Source: Liolophura sinensis
Lineage: Eukaryota; Mollusca; Polyplacophora; Chitonida; Chitonidae
Assembly (NCBI RefSeq): GCF_032854445.1
Contig: NC_088302.1
Location: 9,169,338 to 9,233,337, forward strand
Direction: 5' to 3'
DNA: 64,000 bases
Part shown: piece after piece, positions 13,412 through 25,744 of the stretch
Position numbering within the stretch: the first letter of the stretch is position 1
Layout: each line of letters opens with the position of its first letter
Made by a program: the position numbers and the translations under genes
The notes under the pieces: generated by a model
What the model saw: only the letters and a program-made list of their open reading frames with translations
Databases searched by the model: none
Told to the model about the DNA's origin: nothing

Positions 13412-14810
13412 TAACTGTACAATTTACCCTGCTTTGTCATAGTATCAAAGGCCTTATCTGTGCCACTCATTCCAAAGATAGTTTCCTTAAGTTCACTGGG
13501 CAATGCAAGGCAGTTTTGAACTACTCACTTGCATCATTCAAGAATTCTTTACTACAATCAAAACATAAATGTCCTAGCGTTCCGTCTTCCTTTGGAATGG
13601 ATCGCACATGGATCTTAAAGAGGAAACTATTTGTAATGAAAAAGTGGTTCGTTTATCGGATTGGAACTACTTAAAGATGGTTCAAAAGATGGGCGCTATA
13701 TATGTTTAAGACAGTTATGGAGGACGGGTAAGGCTATCATCGCAATGTCGGCACCCGATACCGTAATGATATTAGAGATATCGGTTGATTAGGATTTAAC
13801 GCCATCTAGACATATTTCCTGCAACCTCCTCTGCTCCAAAGACAAAATTGTAACATAATCCATCGTAGTATGTAAGTCATCCAAGTTTTGCCGACTTCAA
13901 GCCCCAAACACGAAGGCTAGCACAAGGGTTAAACATATATTACATGCCTAATGCCGCGCGAACCGTCAATAATTGTTTTCATGAACAAAAACGGCACGAC
14001 ATTTTGGTCTCGTCTGTAATTATTAACTCCCATCTCACTTTATTTCTCATAATTTAGGCCCGCATTAGGAGGAAAGGAAATCTGATTGATACTGGAGGAA
14101 ACCCACGATGCATAAAGAGTAAACATAATGACATCATTACACAGGCGGAATATAACGGCGAGTTTCTGTAAGCATATTATGATAATGTACGATTTCAGCT
14201 TATAGAAAACAGAGATGATAATGACGTTGAAATGTTTTTAAATGTTTCTGTGTAAATAGTTTTCAAACGTGAAGCCCACAAAACTGACATGACTGAATAA
14301 TAATGAGATTATAAATGCATTGAAGGACGCCATAAAGCTGAAGCTATTTCTGTGCAACGACAACGAGCTATGCAATTTGACAGAGAGATAATACCGCGGA
14401 TGTAGGGTAATCTGCTACGCCATTTGTACATTCCAATTACCTTTCAATCTTGATAACAGATTTTAAAGCTCATCTGATAATGTCGACTGAACTTCTGAAG
14501 TTCAAGAGATGAAAAAAAGAAAGGAAATAATTTATTACTTAATATCCGCGCCAGCCATTTTTTCCGGGAGACGTTGTCTGTGCATTTGATTAAAAAGGTC
14601 ATAGTGCATTTAGTGTTTATTTGTGTGCTCATTTGAATTTGAAAACCTCGTTGACTTATAACCAATATGTAGGTCCCAAAGGTTGCGATCGAAGTTTCGC
14701 AACGTCACGTGTATAAGCCTGTACGTCATCATTTTGTGCGGTCTACGTCTTGCATACATAGATGCTGTTCCTGCCGGTAAGATTGAGCCAAACTTGTCCC
14801 GATTAAATAA
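13412..14810. other. non-coding stretch, nothing recognised
   Basis: No gene, RNA gene or named repeat supported. Short chance frames only. Confidence 0.5.
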
Positions 14811-14891
14811 GGAGATAAATAAATAAACAGACTAAAGTCACCATCGGAACATAAATAAATAAACAAATAAATAAAGAATAAATAAATAAAT
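14811..14891. repeat. (AAAT)n-like simple repeat
   Basis: AAATA tetra- and pentamer runs are interrupted once by unique sequence at about 14828-14848. Such runs often mark old retroposon tails, but I see no SINE body directly upstream. Confidence 0.7.
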
Positions 14892-14925
14892 CAGATCACA
14901 CAATATAAGTTAGTAAATTGACCAG

Positions 14926-15260
14926 CTGCGGTGGCGTAGTGGGAGGGGCGTCAGTTATGAAAACGGTAAATCCGTGTTTCAGTCCCGAATGGTGTCATAC
15001 CTAAGACTTCAGCATTGCTAATCTTGATACAGCCTTGTCTGGCGATCAGTGTAAGAGCAATTGACCAAGTAATGGGCGACCTGGTATAAGATAATGTGAC
15101 TGTGTGGAGTGTCGTGTATAGTGTCTGAGGAATGTTGTTCCACTGAGGCAGCGCTCTACATAGATCGGCATTAGGGCTGGTGTGCTGCAAAGAGACACCG
15201 TCATGGTGACCTTAATAATGTTGAAAGCAACGTTAATCCCCACATCAAACAAACAAATAT
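14926..15260 (+). mobile_element. SINE family C, near full length
   Basis: The head 'ggtggcgtagtgggaggggc' fits an A box, and 'gtttcagtcccgaat' fits a B box about 40 bp downstream. The body runs for about 330 bp to a tail 'acgttaatccccacatcaaa' followed by CAAA repeats. This arrangement is that of a tRNA-derived SINE. The body differs from families A and B. Short frames on either strand inside it are not genes. Confidence 0.7.
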
Positions 15261-15704
15261 TCCTCATCCTCGATCCTCACACCGGTAAATATACGTATTT
15301 TTTTCCTTTATACGGCTTTGTTCATTTGAAATTCCCTGACAGGTGTAGTCGGCATTTCAGAAAGCACACGGAGACATGCCAGACATGAGCTGGATGCAGA
15401 TACGCGATTCTTGACCTCATGGTTAGTGTGGATCTTTGTCAACAAAATAGGGCGGGTTACAACACGTGGTTGATAGGTGAATAGGTTAATTTCATTTGTA
15501 TTCATTGTGTAATCTGTGTCATAAGTCATAATCATTACTCATTTTAAATGACTCTTCATATAGAGTTGATGAAGATAAAATAATCGATTGTAGCGAGCTG
15601 TCTTGTAATATCAAATAAGTTAGTTGCATGACTATCGAATGTAGGTAATATGTTTTGCTAAATATACTGCAACCATGGCGTTAACTGACTCATGCTGAAA
15701 AATT

Positions 15705-15808
15705 TCTTAGCGCAAAATCCAGCCGAGGGGATTACAGCTGGATTCGAGCACGCGGCCTCACTGATCGAGAGCTAGTCGTCTTTAGCGAGTGTTACACCAT
15801 GGTTGTCA
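15705..15808 (-). repeat. SINE tRNA-like head fragment
   Basis: In plus orientation 'agctggattcgagcacgcgg' is a reversed B-box region, followed by 'agctagtcgtctttagcga' where the A box would lie. It resembles the heads at 23396-23512 and 45350-45420. It abuts the palindromic element that begins at 15812. Confidence 0.55.
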
Positions 15809-15811
15809 TGG

Positions 15812-15933
15812 GCCGGTTTCATAAAGCTCACTCAGATAAGTTTGCCCTTAACTAGCATGCCAACATGTGCTGTAGAGATACAAAGTGCACTTAGCTACGG
15901 GCAACTTAATACTAAATATGCTTCATGAAACCG
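15812..15933. mobile_element. palindromic MITE-like element, 122 bp
   Basis: Ends are imperfect inverted repeats: 'gccggtttcataaagc' at the left and 'gcttcatgaaaccg' at the right. A second inverted pair lies inside ('agtttgccctt' versus 'acgggcaactt'). The whole unit can fold on itself. No coding capacity. Non-autonomous foldback elements with this type of terminal 'CGGTTTCAT' are, to my recollection, widespread in invertebrates. No target duplication was confirmed. Confidence 0.65.
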
Positions 15934-15939
15934 AAGTGC

Positions 15940-18600
15940 AGTAACCACCAATAAACCGAACTTCTTCAATCATTTAAGCACGCAAAACATGCAGGCATTG
16001 TGTTTGGTGTGCTCATACATTCATACACATTCTTTGTTTTGTCTTTGTTTTTCCATTAAGAAATGTCCCTGATAATGTAGGAATTTTTACATAGATAAAT
16101 GATATATATAGAAGAATCAAACAAAACGTATACTAGAGGGTGTATTGTGTGTGAAAACAATCCTACCAAGAAATGTGTAAAATTAGTCCTCAAAAAGTGC
16201 TTTCTTTTCTCTTATTGTATAAATTTATTGATCCTAATTTAATCGTCTTCCTGCACAAGGTCAAATATTACGTGTTTGATAATCAATTTGAATTAGTGTC
16301 TCGCTGAGAGTCCATTATGGTGCAGCCAAGTAGAATAAACCAACCACTGATTGATCTTTATCGATGACGTGCATCGACGGGATCAGATAATTCTTATAAT
16401 AGACGATTTTTACAAAATCATTAACGAAGGATGACATATTGGCGAATATAGATACGTACGAAAGGTCGTTTGCCGTCAATTTCTTTGTGAATGGACAGGG
16501 CGAAGTTTGCAGTGAAAAATAACCACTGCTGAAGGACTGGCAAAGGTCACAGTTTCTTTCAGTGTGATGGCGGGTTAATCGAAAAGAAAAAAAACTATGC
16601 TAAAATCCACCAAAAGACAAAAACATAATATCGATTTACTAATGCGATCTAAAAGTGGTCTCATTGTTGTCCAAGGAAAAGGCTGTCATTTACGCGTCAG
16701 AAAGCCTTGAGCGGTTTGTTAAACGATAATTAAACTTAGTGATCATTTGACGGCCTCAGATCACTGTCGTTCATTTCAAAGAAGACTGATTGGATGATGT
16801 TTCTGAAATATTATAAACTCCTGAGTTTTTTTCAATACACGTTTGTATATGATGAGGCTATAATCTGCCTAATGACCCGTGAAGTGGCAAACCAATCATG
16901 GCCGTCAATAGCGACGGCCAGTACAACGTCCGTTGATCCAGGGAAAGGAAGGTTTCAGCACGCATGTAGATGACACTTTCTGTTTTAGGCCATTTCAAAC
17001 GGTGTCAGCTCGACATCAATCCGTCACTGATGGGATAATGTGTGACATCTCTATCCGGTTTTGTTAAAACGATTGCAAATATTTTTTTTAATTTTCTCGA
17101 AATGACACTTTATCTCCTCTGGCACGCCATTCACTCTCATATCCATTGTGGGGTCGTGGTCATACCACTTAAGAGTTAAAGTCAGTAGGAGCTTTGGTAA
17201 TGTTCACCATATTGTAGGCCAAACTCTTTCCACTGTAAGTCATAAATTAACCTTTGTTGATTAAACTGTCTGTATGGTACAGGTCAGGCACTTCGTATTT
17301 TAGGTAAAGCTCTACGCTTTGTAGGTCAGACATTTTGTATTACAGCTGTGTTTAATACTGTCTCTGTTTTTGTTGGTCTTGTCTATGTCTTTAGTCTAAT
17401 TCTCTAATTCTCTGTGTGCATGTGTCGAGCAATTTGTATTGTATTGTAGGTTCTCTTTTGTAGCAGGTCAAGCTCTCTGTTAAAAATGTTTGTATGGGTG
17501 AAAAGGTCTTACTAATACACCCCTATATACGTAAAGCCCTTGGTATTGTGGGTAAATTCGGTAAATAATTAAGGAGACCAATAGCATTCCAAAATGACAA
17601 TCCAAACATACGACCAAAACATTGACCAGTATAATCAATCTGTATACGTCAATCGCTGAAATGCCATTTTACTTTTCTAAGTTGTCTGACTCGGGGGCAT
17701 GTCAGCGTGATGTGACATAAATTATCTGAATCCGAATTTCTTTGCCTTCACACAATGATGTCTGAAGCATGTAATTAACAGCGGGAACACCTATAGAGAG
17801 GTCTTATGCACAAGACCCGTGACACGAAGAACTGACTAGAGCATCGCAGAATGTGATATGTTACCTGACAGGCATTGTGTTTGCCTTGTCTTTCATGTTA
17901 TTTAAAATTATTTATTTAAACAACTAAATATTATAAAATCTCAAACTTTCAGGAGTTTACGTATTCTTTATCATTAGATTTTAATCATATTATTAATTTC
18001 CATCCAATTCTAAAGCAGGCTACCATGTATGACATAAACAAATGTCAAACTAAAACCGAACAAAAAATTAGCAACATCGGACAACAACTTAACAGACACT
18101 CATGATTTCGTCTTGGGGAGGCGTCTAATGTTACGCCCGTGCTATTATAATTCAGACAATAGCAGCTATTCTGTTAAATGAACATCTACGCCACCGGCAA
18201 CAAAAAAAGTCTATAATGTTACTTGCATATATAGACATTGCTCTTTTATATTGCAAGATGTCGCTGGCGACAAGATGCTGTTATTGGCTAACGGGGCCCA
18301 TTTATACATGTTTTGAATTCTCTGATTCTCAAGTAATATCGTTTAGCTTAACATGGGATTAAAAGTCAGTTTCTATAAATGTATTACCGTACTGTTCTGT
18401 AGAGTGCATATTACTCTCAGCTCAGATGATTCATTTGAACTAAAACATTGTTTCCGTGCTAGGATTAATTTACCTTCGAAGTGTCCTCAGGTGAAAATTG
18501 TTTAGAATATGCATGATCACATCATCATAAACACCTTCTCCATATCACACCCCCGTGCCAGATTAATTGACACATGTACCTCGCCCCAAGGCCAGTCGGT
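15940..18600. other. non-coding stretch with a faint repeat at 17200-17500
   Basis: No gene recognised. Between about 17200 and 17500 the phrase 'ttgtaggtcag' and variants ('tgtaggccaaactct', 'acaggtcaggcactt', 'gtaggtcagacattttgta') recurs every 20-40 bases. This suggests a strongly decayed minisatellite. Confidence 0.45.
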
Positions 18601-18618
18601 GGATTGCATTATTTAACT

Positions 18619-18652
18619 ATGATTGCACTTTGTACTGTTATTCTTGGTACCG
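18619..18652 (+). CDS. possible first coding exon of a secreted protein (speculative)
   Basis: An ATG opens a short hydrophobic reading (MIALCTVILGT plus one base) that runs straight into a consensus splice donor, GTAAGT at 18653-18658. The exon would end in phase 1, which is usual for signal-peptide exons. No acceptor with a convincing continuing frame was found in the next few kilobases, and no TATA box stands at the usual distance. This could be chance. Confidence 0.2.
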
Positions 18653-18659
18653 GTAAGTA

Positions 18660-19598
18660 TTGTTAGCTTGATTGAATTTTTCATTCAAAACTAATTTAAT
18701 AATTTATTTAATCGACAATCGATGGCCCCTAATAAACCTTGTTGCTTCATTCAGTGAGTAGTTGTTACCTTGATTAATTGAAAATGTACTTAATCATTTA
18801 TCACATCATTGATTTACAAATGTGTAAAATGACAATATACATATAATGTTAGATTTATAAATACATTTTAGACATACATGTTACCAGGAGGCTTACATAT
18901 TTTTCTTCGTTTAATTTTTATTCTAGAGTAGGAAAAACAAACTAAACATAAAGGCATTCTTATAATTGGATTACAGAGTCAATGCAAAAGGAATTAACGA
19001 TGTTTTACAGGTTTGTGAAATAAACGGAAGTGGCCTCTGGGGGCGTATGAATTATTATCTGTCGCCTTAGAGATTTGCTCGCGGCCTCTATCTCTTTGTG
19101 ATCAGGCCGTCTAGTTTGCAGGCAGGTACACTGTTTTAATTTGTACGAGTGACACCAAATAACTGTCAAATTTAAAGTCTAAAGGCCTAGAGACATTTAC
19201 AAGATTCTACATACTTTTTGCAGCACATTTTAAATATTGAAAGCCTCGAGTGCTCTTGTGACAGATTTGCAACCTTGACATTCTCTAAATGTCTGCACAC
19301 GTTAGAAAGTGAAATGGTGACGTGTGAAGCGAGTCACATGTGTGCAACCTTGATGCGCATGATTAAGCCATGCAAGGACACATAATTTGCTCAGATAGAT
19401 CCATGAACAGGTGTTATGCAAAGTCCACTCACACATCAATTGAAAACAGATGACAGGTATACCTAAGAATATACATTTATTAATGCAGTACATTATGGGG
19501 AATGACATAACTTCAGGAGATAAAAAAATACAACCGTACAAGATGAAGATGACTTTTGTGATGTCACATTAGAATATATTTATCCATTGTTTAATTTA
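18660..19598. other. non-coding stretch, nothing recognised
   Basis: AT-rich. The candidate acceptor sites inspected here (near 19010 and 19224) lead into frames that close at once. Confidence 0.45.
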
Positions 19599-19782
19599 CA
19601 TATCTACATTATCATCATCATATCTATGATCATCATCCGCAGCAATATCAACTTCATTTCAATTTCCATATACATGTATTTCATAATCATCACCAACATC
19701 ACCGTCAATATCGTCATCTCCATCTCCGTCATCATCAAACTCATTATTACAACCAACGCAATCATCTCCATCTACCAACGGT
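19599..19782. repeat. ATC/CAT-rich degenerate trinucleotide repeat
   Basis: CAT, ATC and TCA triplets dominate ('attatcatcatcatatct', 'caccaacatcaccgtcaat', 'gtcatctccatctccgtc'). The open frame across it encodes Ile-rich low-complexity sequence and is an artefact of the repeat. Confidence 0.75.
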
Positions 19783-19789
19783 AGGTTGG

Positions 19790-21715
19790 ATTTTTCGCAA
19801 TATCTTTTATCTGAATGTAAACTGCACTTTGCAGTCTGACACTGACACCAAAGAGTTCAAAATGTGATTCTTGTGTACACAAAACTTACATTCCTTTTAA
19901 TCAAAATAAGGAGCACTTGCTCGCCTAATACCGTTATTCGCACAGCCAATGAACACGCTCTTTGTTCAGGGTGTGTAAAGGGCTGTTTGTCCAGTCCAGG
20001 TACTGATTTCTCGTGAGTGGTATTGTCTGTTATGAGGAATACTTGTGCTCACTAAAAAAGCTTGACAACCTTTGTCAAAACAAGAACTGGTAAGACAATA
20101 GAAGATTTTTTATCTATGAACTTCAGACAACGTCCGTATTTTTTATTTTTAATGGTATCGCCTGACACACTCAGCTAAGACCGGTTTTCTGGACTTATAT
20201 CGCTTATGTCTGTTTATCATATTAATAAACATTTAAAAAGCAATGAACAGCTTGTTTTTCTGGCGTAATTGATGGGACGTCTGAGAAAGTCTTAAAGATA
20301 TCATCTCTAACCTCATGATATACGCTGATTAAAAACAGACATATTGTTTCAACAGTGGAGGCAAAGACACAAATTAGCAATTCTTTAGAGCCTATATATT
20401 TATATACACGCAATCTTTCGAACGTGTTTGCAAATACTGAAAAAGCCTTTTTCACACAGTTTAAAATAATGTGAGTTGTTATGACTGTCTGAACTTGATA
20501 AAGCATGCTATCAAATGTTAATGTGCCTTATTGCGAGTCTTTCTGAATTTTGATAATTAAATAAGGTGCATTTGAATGAGAAGCACACTGTTAACATTGC
20601 ACCGAACTACATGCATATGGAAATGTGGACACAACGGTCTTAAAAACCCTTTAGAAGTATTAACAAAACACTGGATTAGTTAGGTCGTTGGCAGACATCA
20701 GACTAATTATCTCTTTCGTCATCCGGCCAATGGTTGATCTTGTCACTACAGATCGGCCCATGATAAGTGAGGTCGTAGGTTCGAATCCAACTTATTTCAT
20801 TTTGTCACGATCATTTTGTCATAAATCATCACGCAGTGTACAAAAGCGTGGGCCTAGTATACAATAACTATAAGAATATACATGTATATGAATCTACCAT
20901 GTGCTCAATCACCAACGATGAGAATACATCCCCTTCAATTTATATTTTGGATATCCGCGATGGTGGCATTTTACTCATTCGCACTCCAAATACTTATATA
21001 CAAATGTTATTATTTCATAAATTAGATTACTACAACATGAAATTTAGCACCTTAGAGAAGGTCTTTGACCCGTCTGACGACGCTGAATGGACGAATAGAA
21101 ACTGCGAGGTTGTCTTGTTAACCATTAGTTTGTCACTGAAAGATGTGAATAACATAAGCACTGCTGCAAGCAATCTGTAAAACGTATATCAAACAATATT
21201 TGTATTACGAAATTTCAAGCTGGCGTATGACACGTCTTCTAGCCCTGCGGACTGATTCGTGACATTTTAGACGTACCTGATCGATGTACCTGAGGCCATC
21301 CAGTGTTTCGACGCATTTCATTTAATTATTTTACACAAAAATAACTTCCCATGTCTTTCGTCTATTTTATGACTTTGCGAGTTAAAATGCATTATGCAGA
21401 CTTCTTGGAAATGCGCAAATTCTTCAGCTGAACATATATTTATTGATATATTTTAAAATAAATCCTCGTTTTGCCATTATTGTTTTAAGATGTATGTATA
21501 TTTTCGTGTAAGTCTACTCTCACATGATATGTAAAGGTAAAAGAAGGTCGTCTGAAGAATGTGTGTGTGCCTACCTTTAATATTTAATCCATTAGATAAG
21601 ACTGAATCGTTAATTCATAAGTGCATGCATATCCTGGGAGTTTTGTTCACTTGTTAAACGCTACAACATTCCATGGGACAACCGTAAATCCCAACGTGTG
21701 TACACCTCAGCTCAG
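19790..21715. other. non-coding stretch; one unassigned 114-codon frame
   Basis: The plus strand at 20836-21180 is open for 114 codons from an ATG. It has no recognisable motif, no signal peptide, no membrane span and no detectable repeat. A B-box-like 'ggttcgaatccaac' lies at about 20778 without a convincing tRNA fold. I do not call a gene. Confidence 0.4.
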
Positions 21716-21716
21716 G

Positions 21717-22010
21717 ATATATGTACCCAAGAGATCAAAATATCTGTACACATACGGTCAAATATCTGTACACATACGGTCAGAATATCTGTACACATAA
21801 GAAATACGGACATGTACCCATGAAATGTACATGTCCGTATGATCTATCCCTTTATATTAGCTCAAACTATTTGTTAACACATGATATCAAAATATCTGTA
21901 CACATGGGTTCAGAATATCTGTACATATGAGACAACTTAGATTACTAGTATCTGCACATATCAGCTCAGACTATGTGTACATATAAGCTCACAAAATCTG
22001 TACACATCAG
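21717..22010. repeat. imperfect tandem repeat of 'atctgtacacat' units
   Basis: The phrase 'caaaatatctgtacacat' and variants occurs about nine times with 20-40 base spacing. Three tight copies lie at 21737-21800 and looser copies at 21885-22010. Each unit carries the palindrome TGTACA. A separate perfect hairpin sits between the two groups (21804-21840). Confidence 0.7.
21804..21840. other. perfect 14-bp inverted repeat with 9-base loop
   Basis: The left arm atacggacatgtac (21804-21817) is exactly complementary to gtacatgtccgtat (21827-21840). It lies inside the 'ctgtacacat' array, where the arm shares the TGTAC/CATACGG elements of the units. It probably arose by inversion of neighbouring units. 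Confidence 0.8.
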
Positions 22011-22019
22011 CATCAAAAT

Positions 22020-22855
22020 ACAATCAGAATAAATGCATGGGATTATTGCAATTTAAAGAAAGAAATAAAAAAACAGAAGTGATGCGTGGTATATTTACAC
22101 GTTGGCACGTTACAGTGTTACACCGCATGCATCATGCCTCGGGGATAAGGAGATCTTCCAGTTTCGCTTAAAAACCAAAATGTAGTGTTCCACATACATA
22201 AACTATAGATTTCACTTCGTGGAATCTTAACACTGTCTTAATTTATATGAATCATTTCCATACGAACTTTTGAAAAAGAGTCCAATATGGATCTGTGACA
22301 TCTTTCTAACAGGTGGCGGAGAATAGGGAATTTTCTGGCATCTGAGGACAAAGAGGACATAAGCAGTGTATGAGAGAAGAAATACAAACATCTTTTCCAA
22401 TATATAGGCAATTAAGAATTTTGTGTAATGTTAATGCGGTTGCGATCGAAAACTGTTCAAGAGTGAACAGAGAATAGTTAAGCCAATGGTTTAACATTTG
22501 AATTCAAGCGTTGACGTCCTCATTGGCCGAGTGTACATGTAGGTAGCCCATAAAGCAGGAACGATGTATGTCGTCAGTTAACCACATCTATCGCTTTATT
22601 TTAAGCGGATTTCCAGGTGCGCTGAGGGACTGGAGTCACGCTGTTGGTTTTAACTCGACCGCAGTTTCACCTGTTGACGTTTGACAGATTGGAAATACAG
22701 GAATATGATTTAAACATAGAACACTATCCAGAGTCTTTGTGTTCGACTCACTCGCAAATAATGACGTTATTCCAGTTTTACGGATGACAGTTTACGCAAT
22801 AAATCTTTTCCCTTTGGCAAAAAGGTTTCAGTCGGATAGATGTTTTCCTAACGGG
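22020..22855. other. non-coding stretch, nothing recognised
   Basis: No supported gene or repeat. Confidence 0.45.
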
Positions 22856-22860
22856 AGACG

Positions 22861-23187
22861 CCTATAAATAGTGTCATTAGAAAGAGATGTAACAGCGACT
22901 GTACCAGGATTGTCGATTAAGAACTCACGAAAAGCAGCTACATCATCTAGCAGCTGCTAGACAACGTTTCTGATTACCTGTGAACGATTAAACATGCTGT
23001 ACATTATGCGTTGTACTTACACTGGACTGTTATTGGCGCCATGTCTACTCAGCTCACTCTGACTTTCTCCACCTGTCTCATGACATTCAACATTCTCCTA
23101 CTCAAAACCGGGTTAAGAAACCAAGAGCACTTGTTGAGGCCCATGAATTCTTTCTTTTCGTTTCTTGTAAATTTATGTCCATGAACT
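22861..23187 (+). promoter_or_regulatory. possible TATA promoter and short 48-codon frame (weak)
   Basis: A textbook TATA motif, CCTATAAATAG, lies at about 22861-22871. Downstream, ATGs at 22994 and 23041 open frames of 23 and 48 codons. The second begins MSTQLTLTFSTCLMTF and ends at 23187. Neither protein is recognisable. A TATA match this good occurs by chance in AT-rich DNA, so this is only a pointer. Confidence 0.2.
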
Positions 23188-23395
23188 AAAACCAAAATAA
23201 TGTTAGATCAAGATTCAGTGAAGGGGCGCATACTAGCAAAACATTCGGTTGACTTCATATTTTTTCCTGAAAGGTTCAGTGACCCTATCTAGTTCATTAC
23301 ATAAATCAGTTGAAAATATTTTATACATTTGATTGTTATTTAAGGTTGTAATAAGTAATTTTACACAATTGCCCGTTGATAGGTACCTGACAAAC

Positions 23396-23512
23396 ATTCT
23401 GACTTAAATCCACAGCCAAATTACAGAGAGGGAGCTGGATTTGAACAGGCTCTCTCATTGACAAAGACATTATTGTACCAACAAGTCAGCGCATCAACTG
23501 TCTGAGCCGTTT
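23396..23512 (-). repeat. SINE tRNA-like head fragment
   Basis: Read on the minus strand it begins 'acggctcagacagttgatgc' (A-box-like) and has 'tgttcaaatccagctc' (B box) about 65 bases on. The following 'aatttggctgtggattt' matches the region after the B box of the element at 45177-45420. The 3' part is missing. Confidence 0.6.
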
Positions 23513-23514
23513 CG

Positions 23515-24425
23515 TAATTCAGTAATACTGGAGATTTTGTTCTTTTGGCTGCCATATCAAATGTGAAAAAAACAATGAATAATGATAGCTAGTCAGATCA
23601 AATATGATATCGTCTAGCTTCCTGCTATTACTTGGGGTAAAGTACCAGAAAGCAGTCTAGAACATATATATGAAAGTGCTGAACAAGCCCGATTCTGACT
23701 CTTTCATTGATCAGAATACTTCTACAGAAAATACCTCTTCAACCTCTTCCTAAACTGTCATTGGGTTCCATCAGGTGCACTTCGTAAATTAATTTTCTGT
23801 TAGAAATCTTCGAAAACAACCTAGTTCAAGCTAAACGACATTTACGAAAAAGATTAACGTATTAATGAAGTTTTCGGTAACTGCAGGGGTCCATGTCTAA
23901 AAATGACATGGTACATTTTGTTAAAGTGGTGATATTACACGTTGTGCAGAATATAGCTCTACCTTTACCTTCGCGTATTGCAATTTTTGCAATATAAGGG
24001 GGAACTGTCAATCATGTAACATGTAAACTATCATGACTTCTTCTACATCCGTTTTCTAGGACAAGAAATCAGGATGCAGGTCTCGTATCATAGTACTAAT
24101 TAAATACATGTCAGAGCCTGATGTCAGATTCTGCGCTGTAGAACAAAATGTCACGCCAACACTAATATCCAGACGCCAGTTTTTGTCGTACTAATTTCTA
24201 CCATTTTTTGTCAACATTATGAATTACATACGAGACACCATTTGCCCTTAGCAAACGTAAAACAAGAATACAAACATTCCCTAATTAAAAGGGATTCAAG
24301 AATGTGGTAGATGTACCACAAAGATAAATCTACAACAAGCCAAAGTTGTTTGATGAGTTTCTTGTTTGTCTCAAATAAAGGCTTGTTACTAGGCTGACCT
24401 CATTTACTTTATTCGCACTGACCTA
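23515..24425. other. non-coding stretch, nothing recognised
   Basis: No supported gene or repeat. Confidence 0.45.
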
Positions 24426-24550
24426 GACACACACACATATATATATATAAGAAATAGAGAAAGATCTTCTGGTGAGGAGAATTTATATAGGAAAAAAATA
24501 ATAAAACGCCTTCTCAACTTTCTATATTCTGTTATATTCCAACTGCATTT
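24426..24550. repeat. short CA/TA repeat plus a segment duplicated at 28.5 kb
   Basis: A small (CA)n(TA)n tract at about 24428-24450 is followed by unique sequence. The 32 bases at 24518-24549 ('ctttctatattctgttatat' plus 12 more) are identical to 28521-28552, where the same block sits inside a long TA tract. The element just downstream is Penelope-like, so this may be part of that element's terminal region. Confidence 0.7.
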
Positions 24551-24775
24551 TCAAACTTCATGTTATATTCAAGGAATATGAATACGAATGCCCACAGAGG
24601 TCTTTATATAGGATATGTGTTACCAGTTACTAAGGAACATGTTATGTACATGTCAAAACAGGCAGTGGTTTAGTTACATGGCATAATACAAGGATAAATT
24701 GTTGCTGGGAATAAGGTCGTACATGTATAAAGCTGTTAAGTAAACAGTAAGAAACCCAGGGACACACAACTCTAT

Positions 24776-25420
24776 CTTCATTTTAGTTCGAATCACGAGC
24801 GTCATACTCGGGAAAATATCCCATTTTCCCTAGCCAGAAGAATCTGTACAATAGTAAACGTTAAATCGAAACAAAATGAGAGATTAATAGAACTGAAATC
24901 ATGTCTACGCAACAGGGGTTATCCGGAAGGATTAATTGACAAAGGAATTAGATCAGCTCAGAGTCATTCATTGGCTGAACTGAGGGAACCCTCATAGAAA
25001 AAAACTCGCGCTCACTTTTCAGAAAAATCTGTCACTCCATCGGTTTCTAAATGCAATAAACCTAGATGTGGAGCATGCATACACATGTTAGAAGGATCAA
25101 GCTTTCAATCTGAGAGAGAAGATTCTTTGTTTAATGTAAAATTTGGCATGTGCTGCACTGTAAATATGTTGTATATGCATTTTGTTTGCATGGGATGTGG
25201 TAAACAATATATTGGTCAGACCTCAGATCTCCGCTCCAGGTTGACGCTACATCGACAACATATCAACAACCAAGAATATTGTCATCTTCAAGTCAGTAAG
25301 CACATACGCTCATGCGCATTGTCAATGACTCCCTCTTTAAAGTTTTTCCATTTTATAAAGTATTAGATGGAAATCAAGCCACCTTAGATGTAAAGAAGCT
25401 TTCTTCATAAATAAATACAA
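24776..25420 (+). pseudogene. Penelope-like element 3' end: RT tail, Cys motif and GIY-YIG endonuclease, decayed
   Basis: Three pieces in different frames add up to the C-terminal half of a Penelope-like retroelement protein. At about 24831-24998 'ARRICTIV' and 'LRNRGYPEGLIDKGI' match the thumb-like region after the reverse transcriptase; this piece ends in a stop. At about 25040-25100 'CNKPRCGACIHM' is the CX4CX2C-type motif of these elements. At about 25180-25350 'CMGCGKQYIGQTSDLRSRL' then 'HRQHI' is the GIY-YIG nuclease core, with the IGQT and the Arg/His of helix one kept. A further shift near 25335 brings in 'FKVFPFYKVLDGN'. The catalytic reverse transcriptase core is not seen. Penelope elements insert by target-primed reverse transcription, with this domain nicking DNA in the nucleus. 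The copy is dead: at least two frameshifts and one stop. Confidence 0.85.
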
Positions 25421-25744
25421 CCGATGTTTCAATGGTAGTCATCGGCCCTCACATCGTATCTCATAATATGATGATGTACCATGTGATGTATAATTTATGT
25501 TGATTCATTTTTCATTTTTACTCATTGTATATATTATTCATTGTATATGTACAAATGTTATGTCATGGTTTATCCGCAGGGTCATTCGTTCGATGCTAAT
25601 GAAGACTATCGACCACCTATCTGAGAGCAGAGAGGGATTGAACAGGTTTGATATGTCCATTTACGGTCACTTTTTACAAACTAAATATGTACGAAATGTC
25701 CTGGATCTCTGGCCCTCTGCATCATAATTGTGTCTAATTCCACT

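Noticed and set aside
20750-20800. tRNA gene
   Set aside because: A B-box-like 'ggttcgaatcc' is present, but no acceptor stem, A box in the right place or anticodon arm could be built.
20836-21180. 114-codon plus-strand frame as a gene
   Set aside because: No recognisable motif, leader, or splice context; a frame this long can occur by chance in 64 kb.
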